A stretch of DNA of 64,000 nucleotides from Lonepinella koalarum (GTDB taxonomy: Bacteria; Pseudomonadota; Gammaproteobacteria; Enterobacterales; Pasteurellaceae). Made by a program: the position numbers and the translations under genes. The stretch is from positions 1,922,001 to 1,986,000 of the forward strand of contig NZ_CP170642.1 in NCBI RefSeq assembly GCF_042926695.1, given 5' to 3'. Below, piece by piece: positions 53,590 to 62,382 of this stretch; within the stretch, counting starts at the first letter, position 1; each line of letters opens with the position of its first letter. The notes under the pieces were generated by a model that was given only the letters and a program-made list of their open reading frames with translations, was not told the DNA's origin and made no database searches.

Positions 53590-54513
53590 TTAAATATTGT
53601 TTTTTAGCACCTGAATAAATCTTTCCAAATTTGGATTTAAATTATCTTTATTCCAGATTAATTCTAAAATATGAAAACAGTTATCTTGAATCAAGACACC
53701 AACCGTATTATGGGTTAACAAATGTAAACGATGTTGAGGAACTAGAAATACTGCCATTTGATTAAGTTCTATTTCAAATAAACAAGTGTTGAAATTGGGA
53801 TATTCTTTTTGCAAGGTAAAATCAATATGATTTTTGATAAAAAAATTCGTGCTAAAATTTTCAGCGTAAGAATGTATTTTTGGGTTTGTCCGAATAATGG
53901 GGTAGTTGGCGATTTCTTTTAAAGATGTAAATTGTTGTTTAGCAATAGGGTGAACGCAATTTACAACGGCATAAAGCGGATCTTTTTGTAACGCTAACGT
54001 ATGGAGATCATCAAATGTATCAACGACATTAGGACGGAGAATTAAACCAAAATCATATTCATTCGCTCGAATAAGATCAACAATTTTACCCAGTTCGGTT
54101 TCTTGATAATCCACATTAATGGAATGATATTTTTCCCTAAATTCATCAATGGTTTTAACCAAAATATTGTTAAAGGCATCACCTAAGTAAGCAATAGACA
54201 GATGTTTTTTGGCTCTTTCAGTAAAATGATCAATCACTGAAACGGAATGATCAACTTGTTTCAGAATTTTCATCACTTCTTGTTGTATCAATTTTCCCAT
54301 GGTTGTCAGCCTTACATGACGCGTGCTTCGGCGAAATAATGTACCTCCAGCATATTCTTCAAATTCTCGAATATGCCGACTTAATACAGGCTGTGGAATA
54401 TCTAATTTTTTAGCTGCCTGCGTAAAGTTTAAACTCTCTGTCAATACAATAAATTCTCTTAATAAGGCGATTTTTATTTCATTGAATGAATTGTCTAAAT
54501 TGTCCATTGCCAT
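53590..54513 (-). CDS. LysR-type regulator 2 of the catabolic island
   Basis: 307 residues from 54513 (MAMDNLDNS), where AGGAGAG sits at good distance; the frame's first ATG at 54546 has none. Winged HTH: LTESLNFTQAAKKLDIPQPVLSRHIREFEE. The effector domain is clearly paralogous to regulator 1 (SIAYLGDAFNNILVKTIDEF; DFGLILRPNVVDTF). Divergent from the SDR gene. Confidence 0.93.
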   Translation of the reverse strand: MAMDNLDNSFNEIKIALLREFIVLTESLNFTQAAKKLDIPQPVLSRHIREFEEYAGGTLFRRSTRHVRLTTMGKLIQQEVMKILKQVDHSVSVIDHFTERAKKHLSIAYLGDAFNNILVKTIDEFREKYHSINVDYQETELGKIVDLIRANEYDFGLILRPNVVDTFDDLHTLALQKDPLYAVVNCVHPIAKQQFTSLKEIANYPIIRTNPKIHSYAENFSTNFFIKNHIDFTLQKEYPNFNTCLFEIELNQMAVFLVPQHRLHLLTHNTVGVLIQDNCFHILELIWNKDNLNPNLERFIQVLKNNI

Positions 54514-54578
54514 AATCACTCTCCTGAAAAGTACAGAATATAACAAATTATATGAAAAATGAATAAATCAAAGCAAAT

Positions 54579-54589
54579 AAAGAATTTCT
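54579..54589. promoter_or_regulatory. Shared motif AAAGAATTTCT, site 2
   Basis: Exact copy of site 1, between the divergent LysR 2 and SDR genes, 68 bases before the SDR start. Confidence 0.5.
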
Positions 54590-54656
54590 ACTCTATGCTT
54601 AGTTTTGCTATTTTTCTCATCAGTAACAGCCAATCAAATCAATAAATTAGGAGAAA

Positions 54657-55412
54657 ATGATGAAACTACAAAATAAAATCGCCATTGTTACTGGAGCGAG
54701 TTCTGGCATTGGAGAAGAAACAGCAAAACTCTTTGCTAAAGAGGGAGCTACGGTCATTCTCACGGCTCGTCGTTTAGCTGAATTAGAACGAGTTGCTAAT
54801 GAAATTAAACAAACTGTACCCCAAGCAAACCTAAAAATTATTCAAGCGGATATTACCATTGAAGATGATTGCAAACGTATTGTTGAAGAAACCGTGAACG
54901 ATTTTCATCATATAGATATTCTCGTTAATAATGCAGGTATTGCGGATAAACATATGCCTATTACCAAATGTTCTACGGAATGGTGGAATGAAGTCGTTTT
55001 AGTTGATCAAACGTCTGTTTTTTATATTACGAAGGCCACTTTAAATCACATGAAACAAGGAACAATCGTTAATATTTCTTCCATTGGCGGTGTTTTTGGC
55101 TCTGCTGGAATTTCGTATTCTGCAGCGAAAAGTGCCATGTTAGGCATGACAAAAAATATTGCTATGCAATTTGCGGGCAAGGGAATCCGATGTAATGCCA
55201 TTTGCCCTGGTCCCACACCAACACCATTAAATACACCAGAAAAATTAGCGACTTTTGATGAGTTTGCTCAGCAATGTGCTAAACATATGAATATGGGTAT
55301 ACCACATACACCAGCAATACAACAAGCACAAGCTATTTTATTTTTTGCATCAGATGATTCTGATGGCATAACAGGTCAAGTGCTGGTGGTGGATAATGGG
55401 ATTACTTTGTAA
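54657..55412 (+). CDS. Short-chain dehydrogenase/reductase of the island
   Basis: NAD(P)-dependent SDR. 251 residues (start 54657 or the next ATG at 54660). Cofactor motif TGASSGIG (residues 12-19), structural NNAG (91-94), and catalytic Ser142, Tyr154 and Lys158 (YSAAK). The C-terminal VLVVDNGITL is typical. No partner carrier protein is nearby, so it is probably a catabolic dehydrogenase, plausibly making the beta-keto acid from a beta-hydroxy acid. It has its own promoter region; 132 bases separate it from the BKACE gene. Confidence 0.9.
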   Translation: MMKLQNKIAIVTGASSGIGEETAKLFAKEGATVILTARRLAELERVANEIKQTVPQANLKIIQADITIEDDCKRIVEETVNDFHHIDILVNNAGIADKHMPITKCSTEWWNEVVLVDQTSVFYITKATLNHMKQGTIVNISSIGGVFGSAGISYSAAKSAMLGMTKNIAMQFAGKGIRCNAICPGPTPTPLNTPEKLATFDEFAQQCAKHMNMGIPHTPAIQQAQAILFFASDDSDGITGQVLVVDNGITL

Positions 55413-55457
55413 AGATCATAGTCTCATTATGTGATATTGACATAACAATAACTTAAA

Positions 55458-55468
55458 AAAGAATTTCT
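55458..55468. promoter_or_regulatory. Shared motif AAAGAATTTCT, site 3
   Basis: Third exact copy, 77 bases before the BKACE gene. Confidence 0.5.
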
Positions 55469-55544
55469 ATGACTTTCTGTTGAATGTTAAATTTCAATCA
55501 TAAAACAATCCTAATGCTTAAACATTTTTAATGAGGTATTTATT

Positions 55545-56369
55545 ATGGCAAATAAAGTAGTATTAACAGCAGCACTAACTGGTGCGGTCACCCCAAAAGA
55601 AATTGCTCCATATATTCCAATCACACCAGCAGAAATTGCGGAAGATGCGTATAAATGTTGGAAAGCGGGGGCATCTGTTGTACATCTTCATATGCGTGAT
55701 GATGAAGGTCTAGGCACAATGGATAAATATAAATTTAAAGAAACTATTGATCGTATTCGTGATAAATGCGATGTGGTGATTAATGTAACGACCGCCGGCG
55801 ATCATCGAGCAACAGATGATCAACGTATGGAACATTTAGCATTTGTTCAACCTGAAATAGCTTCATTTGATGCGGGTTCATTTAACTGGATGCCTGGTGG
55901 TGTATTCGTTAATTCACCACAATTTTTATCTAAATTAGGTTCAACCATGTTGGAACTTGGTATCAAACCTGAAATTGAGATTTTTGATAGTGGTATGATC
56001 CATGCTTGTAAATACTATTTAGAAAAAGGTCATCTTGCTGCCCCAATGCATTTTCAATTAGTCTTAGGTGTGCTTGGTGGGGCAATGGCAACCGTAGAAG
56101 ATTTAGTCTATCTCAAAAGTTTATTACCAAAAGATTCAACTTGGAGTGCCTTTGGTATTGGACGGGCTCATTTACCGATTTTAATGAGTACATTGGCAAT
56201 GGGCGGTAATATTCGTGTAGGTTTAGAAGATAACGTCTATTACAAAAAAGGTGTTCATGCAACGAATGTGTCCCTTGTTGAACGTGCTATTCGTATTATT
56301 AATGAAGCGGATAAAGCTGTTGCGACACCTGATGAAGCTCGTGAACTTTTAGGGTTGAAAAAAAGATAA
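55545..56369 (+). CDS. Beta-keto acid cleavage enzyme (BKACE/Kce family)
   Basis: Zinc enzyme that condenses a beta-keto acid with acetyl-CoA and splits it into acetoacetate and a new acyl-CoA; founding member is 3-keto-5-aminohexanoate cleavage enzyme of lysine fermentation. 274 residues. Metal and catalytic residues are in place: His47 and His49 (VVHLHMRD), Arg224, Glu228 and Asp229 (NIRVGLEDN). The substrate differs widely in this family. The neighbours (CoA-transferase, thiolase) fit, but lysine-pathway genes are absent. First gene of a unit running to the second thiolase. Confidence 0.9.
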   Translation: MANKVVLTAALTGAVTPKEIAPYIPITPAEIAEDAYKCWKAGASVVHLHMRDDEGLGTMDKYKFKETIDRIRDKCDVVINVTTAGDHRATDDQRMEHLAFVQPEIASFDAGSFNWMPGGVFVNSPQFLSKLGSTMLELGIKPEIEIFDSGMIHACKYYLEKGHLAAPMHFQLVLGVLGGAMATVEDLVYLKSLLPKDSTWSAFGIGRAHLPILMSTLAMGGNIRVGLEDNVYYKKGVHATNVSLVERAIRIINEADKAVATPDEARELLGLKKR

Positions 56370-56398
56370 ATTAGATTTTTAAACTAAGAGGTGGGAGT

Positions 56399-57316
56399 AT
56401 GGCACGCAATAGTTTTAAAACTTCTTTATTTGTTATGGCATTAATGACAAGTTTTGGTGTTAATGCTCAAGAGGGTGTATCACCATTACAACCCGGAACT
56501 ACAACGGGTAATCCTGCGGGTGCTTTACCTCCACCAGGTGTCTATTTCGGTTATGATGTGGACTATGAATGGGGTAAATTACATTCACAAAATGTTCATA
56601 TTAAAGCCCGTAACGTGAGTATGGTAGCCTCATTAGTATGGTCAACCCCCTATAAAGTGTTAGGTGCTAATTATGCAATGGGTATTGCTCAACCCTATAA
56701 ATTTGCACATACCACGTTAAATACACCAGTAGGTGAAAGCAAATATTCTAATAATGGTTTAATGAGTACAACTATTATGCCGTTATTGCTTTCTTGGGAT
56801 TTGGGAGAAGGATTTCATTTAGGCACTGGAGCTGCATTTGTATTTAAAAATGGTAAACATGCCACAGAATGTACTGGTGGAGATTGTAGCAATACACCGA
56901 AGAATTTAGCCAATCGCTATTATACTATTCAACCTAATCTTGCTTTAACTTATTTTAAAGATAACTGGACATTCACAGTTAATAATATCTTCGACTTCAA
57001 TTCTAAAAATAAGAAAACAGATTATCGCTCGGGTAATACCTATTATTTAGATTTAACTGCGGTCAAACGTATTGAGAAATGGACAGTAGGAGCTATTGCG
57101 AATTGGACAAAACAATTTACCGACGATAAAAAATCAGGTGTTGTAGTTCAGGGGCTTCATTCGGAGGGAAGTCGAATTGAACACGTTATGTTAGGTCCAA
57201 TGGCGGGTTATGATTTTGGCGCATTTTCCATTAATGCAAGATTCTTAGCATCCGTTCATTCTAAAAATGATCCTAAAATGCGGTTTTTCCATGTAGGTGT
57301 ATCTGTTCCCCTATAG
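56399..57316 (+). CDS. Outer-membrane channel, MetA/phenol-degradation family
   Basis: 305 residues. A cleavable signal (KTSLFVMALMTSFGVNAQEG, cleaved near Ala23) and alternating amphipathic strands ending in VGVSVPL suggest a beta-barrel. GVYFGYDVDYEWGKLH and the length fit the family known from phenol and other aromatic or hydrophobic catabolic clusters, where it helps uptake. Between the BKACE and CoA-transferase genes, so expressed with the pathway. The family link rests on general resemblance. Confidence 0.7.
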   Translation: MARNSFKTSLFVMALMTSFGVNAQEGVSPLQPGTTTGNPAGALPPPGVYFGYDVDYEWGKLHSQNVHIKARNVSMVASLVWSTPYKVLGANYAMGIAQPYKFAHTTLNTPVGESKYSNNGLMSTTIMPLLLSWDLGEGFHLGTGAAFVFKNGKHATECTGGDCSNTPKNLANRYYTIQPNLALTYFKDNWTFTVNNIFDFNSKNKKTDYRSGNTYYLDLTAVKRIEKWTVGAIANWTKQFTDDKKSGVVVQGLHSEGSRIEHVMLGPMAGYDFGAFSINARFLASVHSKNDPKMRFFHVGVSVPL

Positions 57317-57358
57317 AAATAACATATTGTAATAAATAGATAAATTAGGAATTTTTAT

Positions 57359-58021
57359 ATGATAAAAAATAAAATCTATTCAAAAGCAGAAATTGCGGAA
57401 AAGTTCTACGATGGTATGAAATTAATGGCAGGTATTTTTGCTTGTAAAGGTTGTGCCGATAAATTAGTAGATATTATTGTCGAAAAAGGCTGCAAAAATA
57501 TTGAACTCATTGCCAATGATGCAGGTGATCCCGGAATTGGTTTGGGGAAACTTTATGATGCACATTTAGTCTCTGTGGCAAATCATTCACATATTGGTAT
57601 GAATCCCTATGTGACAGAATTAGTTAACCAAGGAATTGTAAAAGTAAACTTAATTCCACAGGGTACTCTGGCTGAAAAAATTCGTGCTGGTGGCTCAGGT
57701 TTAGGCGGTGTATTAACAAAAACAGGCTTAGGTACGATTGCACAAGAAGGCCGTGAAATAATTAATGTGGATGGTCAGGATTATATTTTTGAAAAACCAT
57801 TCCGCGCTGAAATCGCAATTGTTCGTGCAGCTAAAGCAGACAAAATGGGAAACCTAGTTTACAAAGGAGCAGCTCGCAATTTTAATCCTTTAGTCGCAAT
57901 GGCAGCTGATTTAGTTATTGTTCAAGCGGATGAAATAGTTGAAATTGGAGAAATCGATCCTGAAACAGTCATTACCCCGGGTGTATTTGTTGATATGATT
58001 TTGAGTAATGAGGAGGAATAA
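57359..58021 (+). CDS. CoA-transferase subunit A
   Basis: Family I CoA-transferase alpha subunit. 220 residues, beginning with a conserved SKAEIAEKFYDGMKLMAG and ending in GVFVDMIL. The glycine-rich ANDAGDPGIGLG and KIRAGGSGLGGVLT segments bind CoA. With subunit B (3 bases later) it should move CoA onto acetoacetate released by the BKACE enzyme, using the acyl-CoA made there or another donor. Confidence 0.92.
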   Translation: MIKNKIYSKAEIAEKFYDGMKLMAGIFACKGCADKLVDIIVEKGCKNIELIANDAGDPGIGLGKLYDAHLVSVANHSHIGMNPYVTELVNQGIVKVNLIPQGTLAEKIRAGGSGLGGVLTKTGLGTIAQEGREIINVDGQDYIFEKPFRAEIAIVRAAKADKMGNLVYKGAARNFNPLVAMAADLVIVQADEIVEIGEIDPETVITPGVFVDMILSNEEE

Positions 58022-58024
58022 ATT

Positions 58025-58654
58025 ATGGCAGATTCAAAAATACTTATTGCACAAAAAATTGCTAGTTTTTTTAAAGCAGGTGATGTTGTTAATTTGGGGA
58101 TTGGTATTCCTGGATTAGTTAGGGAATATATTGTTGATGGTGTCCAGCTTCACGCTGAGAATGGTTTGCTTGGTTATGGTGGATCACCAAAACCGGGCGA
58201 GGAAGAACCTAACTATGTGAATGCGGGTGGGCAAATCGTGACTTTATTGCCCGGAGCTTCGGTATCAGATAGCGCTGGGGCGTTTGCTCTAGTACGGAGT
58301 GGGAAATTAACCGCCGTTGTGTTAGGCGCATTACAGGTAGATAGTGAAGGGAGCATTGCTAACTGGAGTATCCCCGGTGGTCGTATTATGGGGATGGGCG
58401 GTGCAATGGATTTAGTATCAGGTGCAAAACAAGTCATTGTTGCGATGGAACATAATGCCAAAAACGGTACAAGTAAAATTTTAGATGTATGTACTTGGCC
58501 ATTAACCGGTTATAAAGTAGTGGACATCATTGTGACAGAACTTGGTGTTTTTGATGTGACACCGGAAGGTTTGATGGTTCGTGAATTATTTGAAGGCGTA
58601 ACCAAAGAAGATGTCATCAAACGTACTGAAGCAAAATTAATTTTTAAAGCATAA
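58025..58654 (+). CDS. CoA-transferase subunit B
   Basis: Beta subunit carrying the catalytic glutamate, Glu45 in LHAENGLLGYGG. 209 residues; GSIANWSIPGGRIMGMGGAMDLV is the typical B-subunit motif. Directly follows subunit A. Confidence 0.92.
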   Translation: MADSKILIAQKIASFFKAGDVVNLGIGIPGLVREYIVDGVQLHAENGLLGYGGSPKPGEEEPNYVNAGGQIVTLLPGASVSDSAGAFALVRSGKLTAVVLGALQVDSEGSIANWSIPGGRIMGMGGAMDLVSGAKQVIVAMEHNAKNGTSKILDVCTWPLTGYKVVDIIVTELGVFDVTPEGLMVRELFEGVTKEDVIKRTEAKLIFKA

Positions 58655-58672
58655 TTAATAGGGGAAAATAAA

Positions 58673-59836
58673 ATGCGTGAAGCAGTCATTGTATCAGCAG
58701 TAAGAACACCTGTCGGCCGTTGTAGAGGAGCATTAGCACCTGTTAAAGCATGGGAACTTGGCGCCTTAACCGTTAAAGAAGCCGTTAAACGTTCTGGCAT
58801 TGATCCAAATGAAATTGATGAAATTATTTTTGGTAACTTATTAAATACAGATTGTGTAAATATGGCTCGCGTAGTAGGACTAGCGGCTGGATTACCGATT
58901 ACAGTCCCCGGAATTACCTTAAATCGTCAATGTGCCTCTGGAATTAATGCGATTGCTTATGCAGCGGCATTAATTCAAGCCGGTTATGGAGATGTCATGG
59001 TGGCCGGTGGAGTGGAAAGTGATTCAACCCGTTGTTATATTATGGATAAACCAACTGATGGTTATCAAGTACGCCCGCCATCTTGGACAATCCCAATGTC
59101 AGCGCCCAAAGAAGTTGATGTCCCCATGGGAATAACAGCTGAAAATTTAGCTAAAAAATATGGCTTAACTCGCCAAGAATGTGATGAGCTTGCAGTAGAA
59201 AGTCATCGTAAAGCCGCAATTGCTTGGGATAACGGTTATTTTAATGAGCAAATCGTACCTGTTACGGTCAAAACTCGTAAGAGCGACATGATTTTCAGTA
59301 AAGATGAGCCATTACGGATAGATTGCAATTTAGCATCTTTAGCAAAACTTCCACCAGCTTTTATTAAAGATGGGATTGTTACAGCTGGTAATAGTTCTCC
59401 TATGAGTGATGGTTCCGGTGCAGTGGTTGTAATGGAACGTAAAAAAGCAGAAACTTTAGGCTTAAAAATCTGGGCCAAAGTATCTAGCTTTGCAGCTGTA
59501 GGCGTTGATCCTTCTATTATGGGTATCGGTCCTGTTTATGCAACACAAAAATTGTTGAAAAATTTAGGTATGTCTCTTAATGATATTGATCTTATTGAAA
59601 TGAATGAGGCTTTTGCAGCTCAGTCTATTGCCTGTATTAAAGAGCTTAATATGGATATTAATAAACTCAATGTCAATGGTGGAGCGTTAGCCTTAGGACA
59701 TCCATTAGCAGGCACTGGTGGTATTTTAGCCACCAAATTAGTTTATGAATTAGAACGTCAGAATTTAGGTACCGGTTTAATTACATTCTGTGCTGGTGGT
59801 GGACAAGGGTTTTCTGCATTACTTGAACGTGTTTAA
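58673..59836 (+). CDS. Thiolase 2
   Basis: 387 residues. Triad Cys87 (RQCASGINA), His343 (LGHPLAGTGG) and Cys373 (CAGGGQG). It differs from thiolase 1 in the CASG and HPLAGTGG motifs, which resemble degradative acyl-CoA thiolases. It is preceded by GGGGAAAATAAA and is the last gene of the BKACE unit. Confidence 0.93.
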   Translation: MREAVIVSAVRTPVGRCRGALAPVKAWELGALTVKEAVKRSGIDPNEIDEIIFGNLLNTDCVNMARVVGLAAGLPITVPGITLNRQCASGINAIAYAAALIQAGYGDVMVAGGVESDSTRCYIMDKPTDGYQVRPPSWTIPMSAPKEVDVPMGITAENLAKKYGLTRQECDELAVESHRKAAIAWDNGYFNEQIVPVTVKTRKSDMIFSKDEPLRIDCNLASLAKLPPAFIKDGIVTAGNSSPMSDGSGAVVVMERKKAETLGLKIWAKVSSFAAVGVDPSIMGIGPVYATQKLLKNLGMSLNDIDLIEMNEAFAAQSIACIKELNMDINKLNVNGGALALGHPLAGTGGILATKLVYELERQNLGTGLITFCAGGGQGFSALLERV

Positions 59837-59846
59837 GTTTTTAATA

Positions 59847-59879
59847 AAAAATTGAGTTCCCTTACAGAACTCAATTTTT
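59847..59879. terminator. Bidirectional terminator after the island
   Basis: AAAATTGAGTTC/GAACTCAATTTT with a 7-base loop, flanked by A and T runs. It lies between converging thiolase 2 and torZ. Confidence 0.8.
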
Positions 59880-59888
59880 ATTATCTCA

Positions 59889-62375
59889 TTATGCTACCAT
59901 CTTCGGCTGTTTAAATACCGTTACTTCCGGTGGTGTTCCGGTAAATTTTTCTACTTGCACAATACAAGTATTCGGTGAATTACCTTGAGCCAGTTTGGAT
60001 GTACCTTCATCTCGAGTCAATACATTCGGACAACCATTTTTGCATAATGGTTTGTCGGATTTTCCCAAATCTAACGGATCATACCAAGCCCCTTCATGTA
60101 AGGCTAATGTCCCTTTAATTACGCCATCAGTCACTACCGCTCCAGCTAACACTTGTCCACGTGGGCTTTCAATTCGTACAATGTCACCATCCACAATACC
60201 ACGTACTTTCGCATCATCAGGATGAATTAACACTGGTTCACGATCATTTACTGTATATTTTTGACGTAAGGATGTGTGAGCTAATTGACTGTGTAAACGA
60301 TAATATGGATGTGGTGTCACCAATGCTAATGGGTATTGTTCAGTCACATTACCAGCAAATTCTTCTGGCTCAAACCAATAAGGATGCCCTTTGCAATCAT
60401 CGTAATTCATTTTAGCAATCACATCAGAAAAAATCTCAATTTTACCTGATGGTGTACCCAACGGATTGAGCAATGGATCCTGACGGAATGGCTCATAACG
60501 TACCCATTTTTTCGCTTTTTCACTCACAGGGAATGTAATAGGCTGATTTTCTTCCCAAAATTTTTCGAATCTAGGCATGACAACGCGGTTTTGTCGAGCT
60601 GCCGTAAAAGCATCCATATAGAACGACTTCAACCAAGCCATTTCAGATTTTCCTTCAGTAAATTTTTCTTCTACCCCTGCTCTTTTGGCTAATTCGTGGA
60701 AAATATCATAATCACTTTTCGCTTCAAATTGTGGTTCAACCACCTGTTTCATTGGATAAATATGTAAAGAAGAATAATCACCGCTCATGGTTAAATCATT
60801 ACGTTCATAGCTTGTCGTCACAGGTAATACAATATCAGCCATACGAGCAGTTGGTGTCCAATTAATTTCATTCACAATAATAGTTTCTGGTTTTTGCCAT
60901 GCTTTCACCATTAAATTAGTATCTTGATGATGTACTAATGGATTCCCTCCTGTCCAATAAATTAATTTAATATCAGGGTAAGTAATTTCAGTGCCATTAT
61001 ATTGAATAGTTTTACCTGGATTGAGTAAAGCATCTGATATTCTCGCTAATGGAAAACTAATACTTGCAGCTTTGGTTAACCAAGATTGCCCAGTATTCGA
61101 GCTGTTTTCTTCTAACGTCCCAGAAATAGAACTTAAATTTCCTCCTGTGGCAGTGGGTACCCCGCCATTGGAATAATGGTAACTTAAACCAAAACCGCCT
61201 CCCGCTAATCCAATTTGACCGAGCATAGCCGCTAGAGTTACTAACATCCAATGGGTTTGCTCTCCATGACGTTGACGCTGCATCCCCCATCCTGCCATTA
61301 ACATTGTACGTTTTGAACTAAAATCTTGTGCGAGTTGTTTAATAACTTCTGATGGGATACCTGTAATGTTGGCTGCCCACTCTGCATTTTTAGGTTGTCC
61401 ATCCGTTTTACCTAATAGATATGGTTCAAATTTATCATAACCTTTAGTATATTTTTTAAGAAAGGCAAGATCATGTTTTTGTGTTTCAACCAATGTATAA
61501 GCAATACCGAGCATTAATGGCACATCAGTGGCAGTATTGATTGGAATCCATTCTGCACCTAAATAATCACAACTTTCACTACGTACAGGATCAATACAAA
61601 TAATACGCTTACCTGTCTGTTTAAATTTTTGGAAATATTCAATCCCTTTTTGATCGGTGGATGTCCAAGCAATTCGCATCGTACTAATTGGATTAGCGGA
61701 CCAAAGTACGATAATATCGGTACTTTCTAAGATAGTTTCCCACGAAGTTTGTTGTTCATAAACCTCAATGGTACCTAACACGTGGGGCATAATGACTTGA
61801 GCTGCCCCAGTGGAATAGTCTCCTTTATGACCAACAAACCCACCTGTTGCATTTAAATAACGGTGTAATAGCGTACGGCTTGAGTGCAATGAACCCGAGC
61901 TTTTCCAACCATAAGACCCGCCGAAAATATTTTCAGCGCCTCCTTCTGTTCGCACGCGTTTCATTTCACTCGCCACTAAATCAAAGGCTTGCTCCCAAGA
62001 AACACGTACCCATTCATCGTGACCACGTAAGCTAGTATCTTTGTTGCCATCTAAATAACCTTTGCGTACCATCGGATATTTTACTCTGGTTTCGCTATAA
62101 AGCTGATCCGGCACAACGGATTGCAATTCATTAACCAAGGCAGGTTCAATAGCGGGTCCTGATTTTACCGCTTTACCATTTTCTACCACGACTCCTAGTG
62201 GTCCCCAATGAGCGGCGGTAACAATGGTTTTACTCTCTGTCACAGCATGAGCCTTACCGCTAAAAATAGCATTAACCGTACCACCACTTAAGATAGTTGC
62301 GCCAGCCATGCTCAATGAAGAATTTTTCAGGAAATTACGGCGATCGTTATCAATTTTGTGTTGTTTTTTCATCAT
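59889..62375 (-). CDS. torZ: Trimethylamine N-oxide/biotin sulfoxide reductase TorZ
   Basis: Periplasmic molybdo-bis-PGD reductase of the TorA/TorZ/DMSO reductase type. 828 residues from the MM pair at 62375/62372, preceded by AAGGTG; an upstream ATG at 62441 lies inside torY. The Tat signal is DNDRRNFLKNSSLSMAG, cleaved near KAHAVTE. Active-site landmarks are SYGWKSSGSLHS and GHKGDYSTGAAQVIM, with the Mo-ligand serine in GDYS. No [4Fe-4S] motif is present at the N terminus, as in TorA/TorZ. Seven bases follow torY. Confidence 0.94.
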   Translation of the reverse strand: MMKKQHKIDNDRRNFLKNSSLSMAGATILSGGTVNAIFSGKAHAVTESKTIVTAAHWGPLGVVVENGKAVKSGPAIEPALVNELQSVVPDQLYSETRVKYPMVRKGYLDGNKDTSLRGHDEWVRVSWEQAFDLVASEMKRVRTEGGAENIFGGSYGWKSSGSLHSSRTLLHRYLNATGGFVGHKGDYSTGAAQVIMPHVLGTIEVYEQQTSWETILESTDIIVLWSANPISTMRIAWTSTDQKGIEYFQKFKQTGKRIICIDPVRSESCDYLGAEWIPINTATDVPLMLGIAYTLVETQKHDLAFLKKYTKGYDKFEPYLLGKTDGQPKNAEWAANITGIPSEVIKQLAQDFSSKRTMLMAGWGMQRQRHGEQTHWMLVTLAAMLGQIGLAGGGFGLSYHYSNGGVPTATGGNLSSISGTLEENSSNTGQSWLTKAASISFPLARISDALLNPGKTIQYNGTEITYPDIKLIYWTGGNPLVHHQDTNLMVKAWQKPETIIVNEINWTPTARMADIVLPVTTSYERNDLTMSGDYSSLHIYPMKQVVEPQFEAKSDYDIFHELAKRAGVEEKFTEGKSEMAWLKSFYMDAFTAARQNRVVMPRFEKFWEENQPITFPVSEKAKKWVRYEPFRQDPLLNPLGTPSGKIEIFSDVIAKMNYDDCKGHPYWFEPEEFAGNVTEQYPLALVTPHPYYRLHSQLAHTSLRQKYTVNDREPVLIHPDDAKVRGIVDGDIVRIESPRGQVLAGAVVTDGVIKGTLALHEGAWYDPLDLGKSDKPLCKNGCPNVLTRDEGTSKLAQGNSPNTCIVQVEKFTGTPPEVTVFKQPKMVA

Positions 62376-62382
62376 TTTCACC

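Noticed and set aside
55545..58654. Lysine fermentation or carnitine degradation operon
   Set aside because: BKACE and CoA-transferase fit, but aminomutases, diaminohexanoate dehydrogenase and carnitine dehydrogenase are missing.
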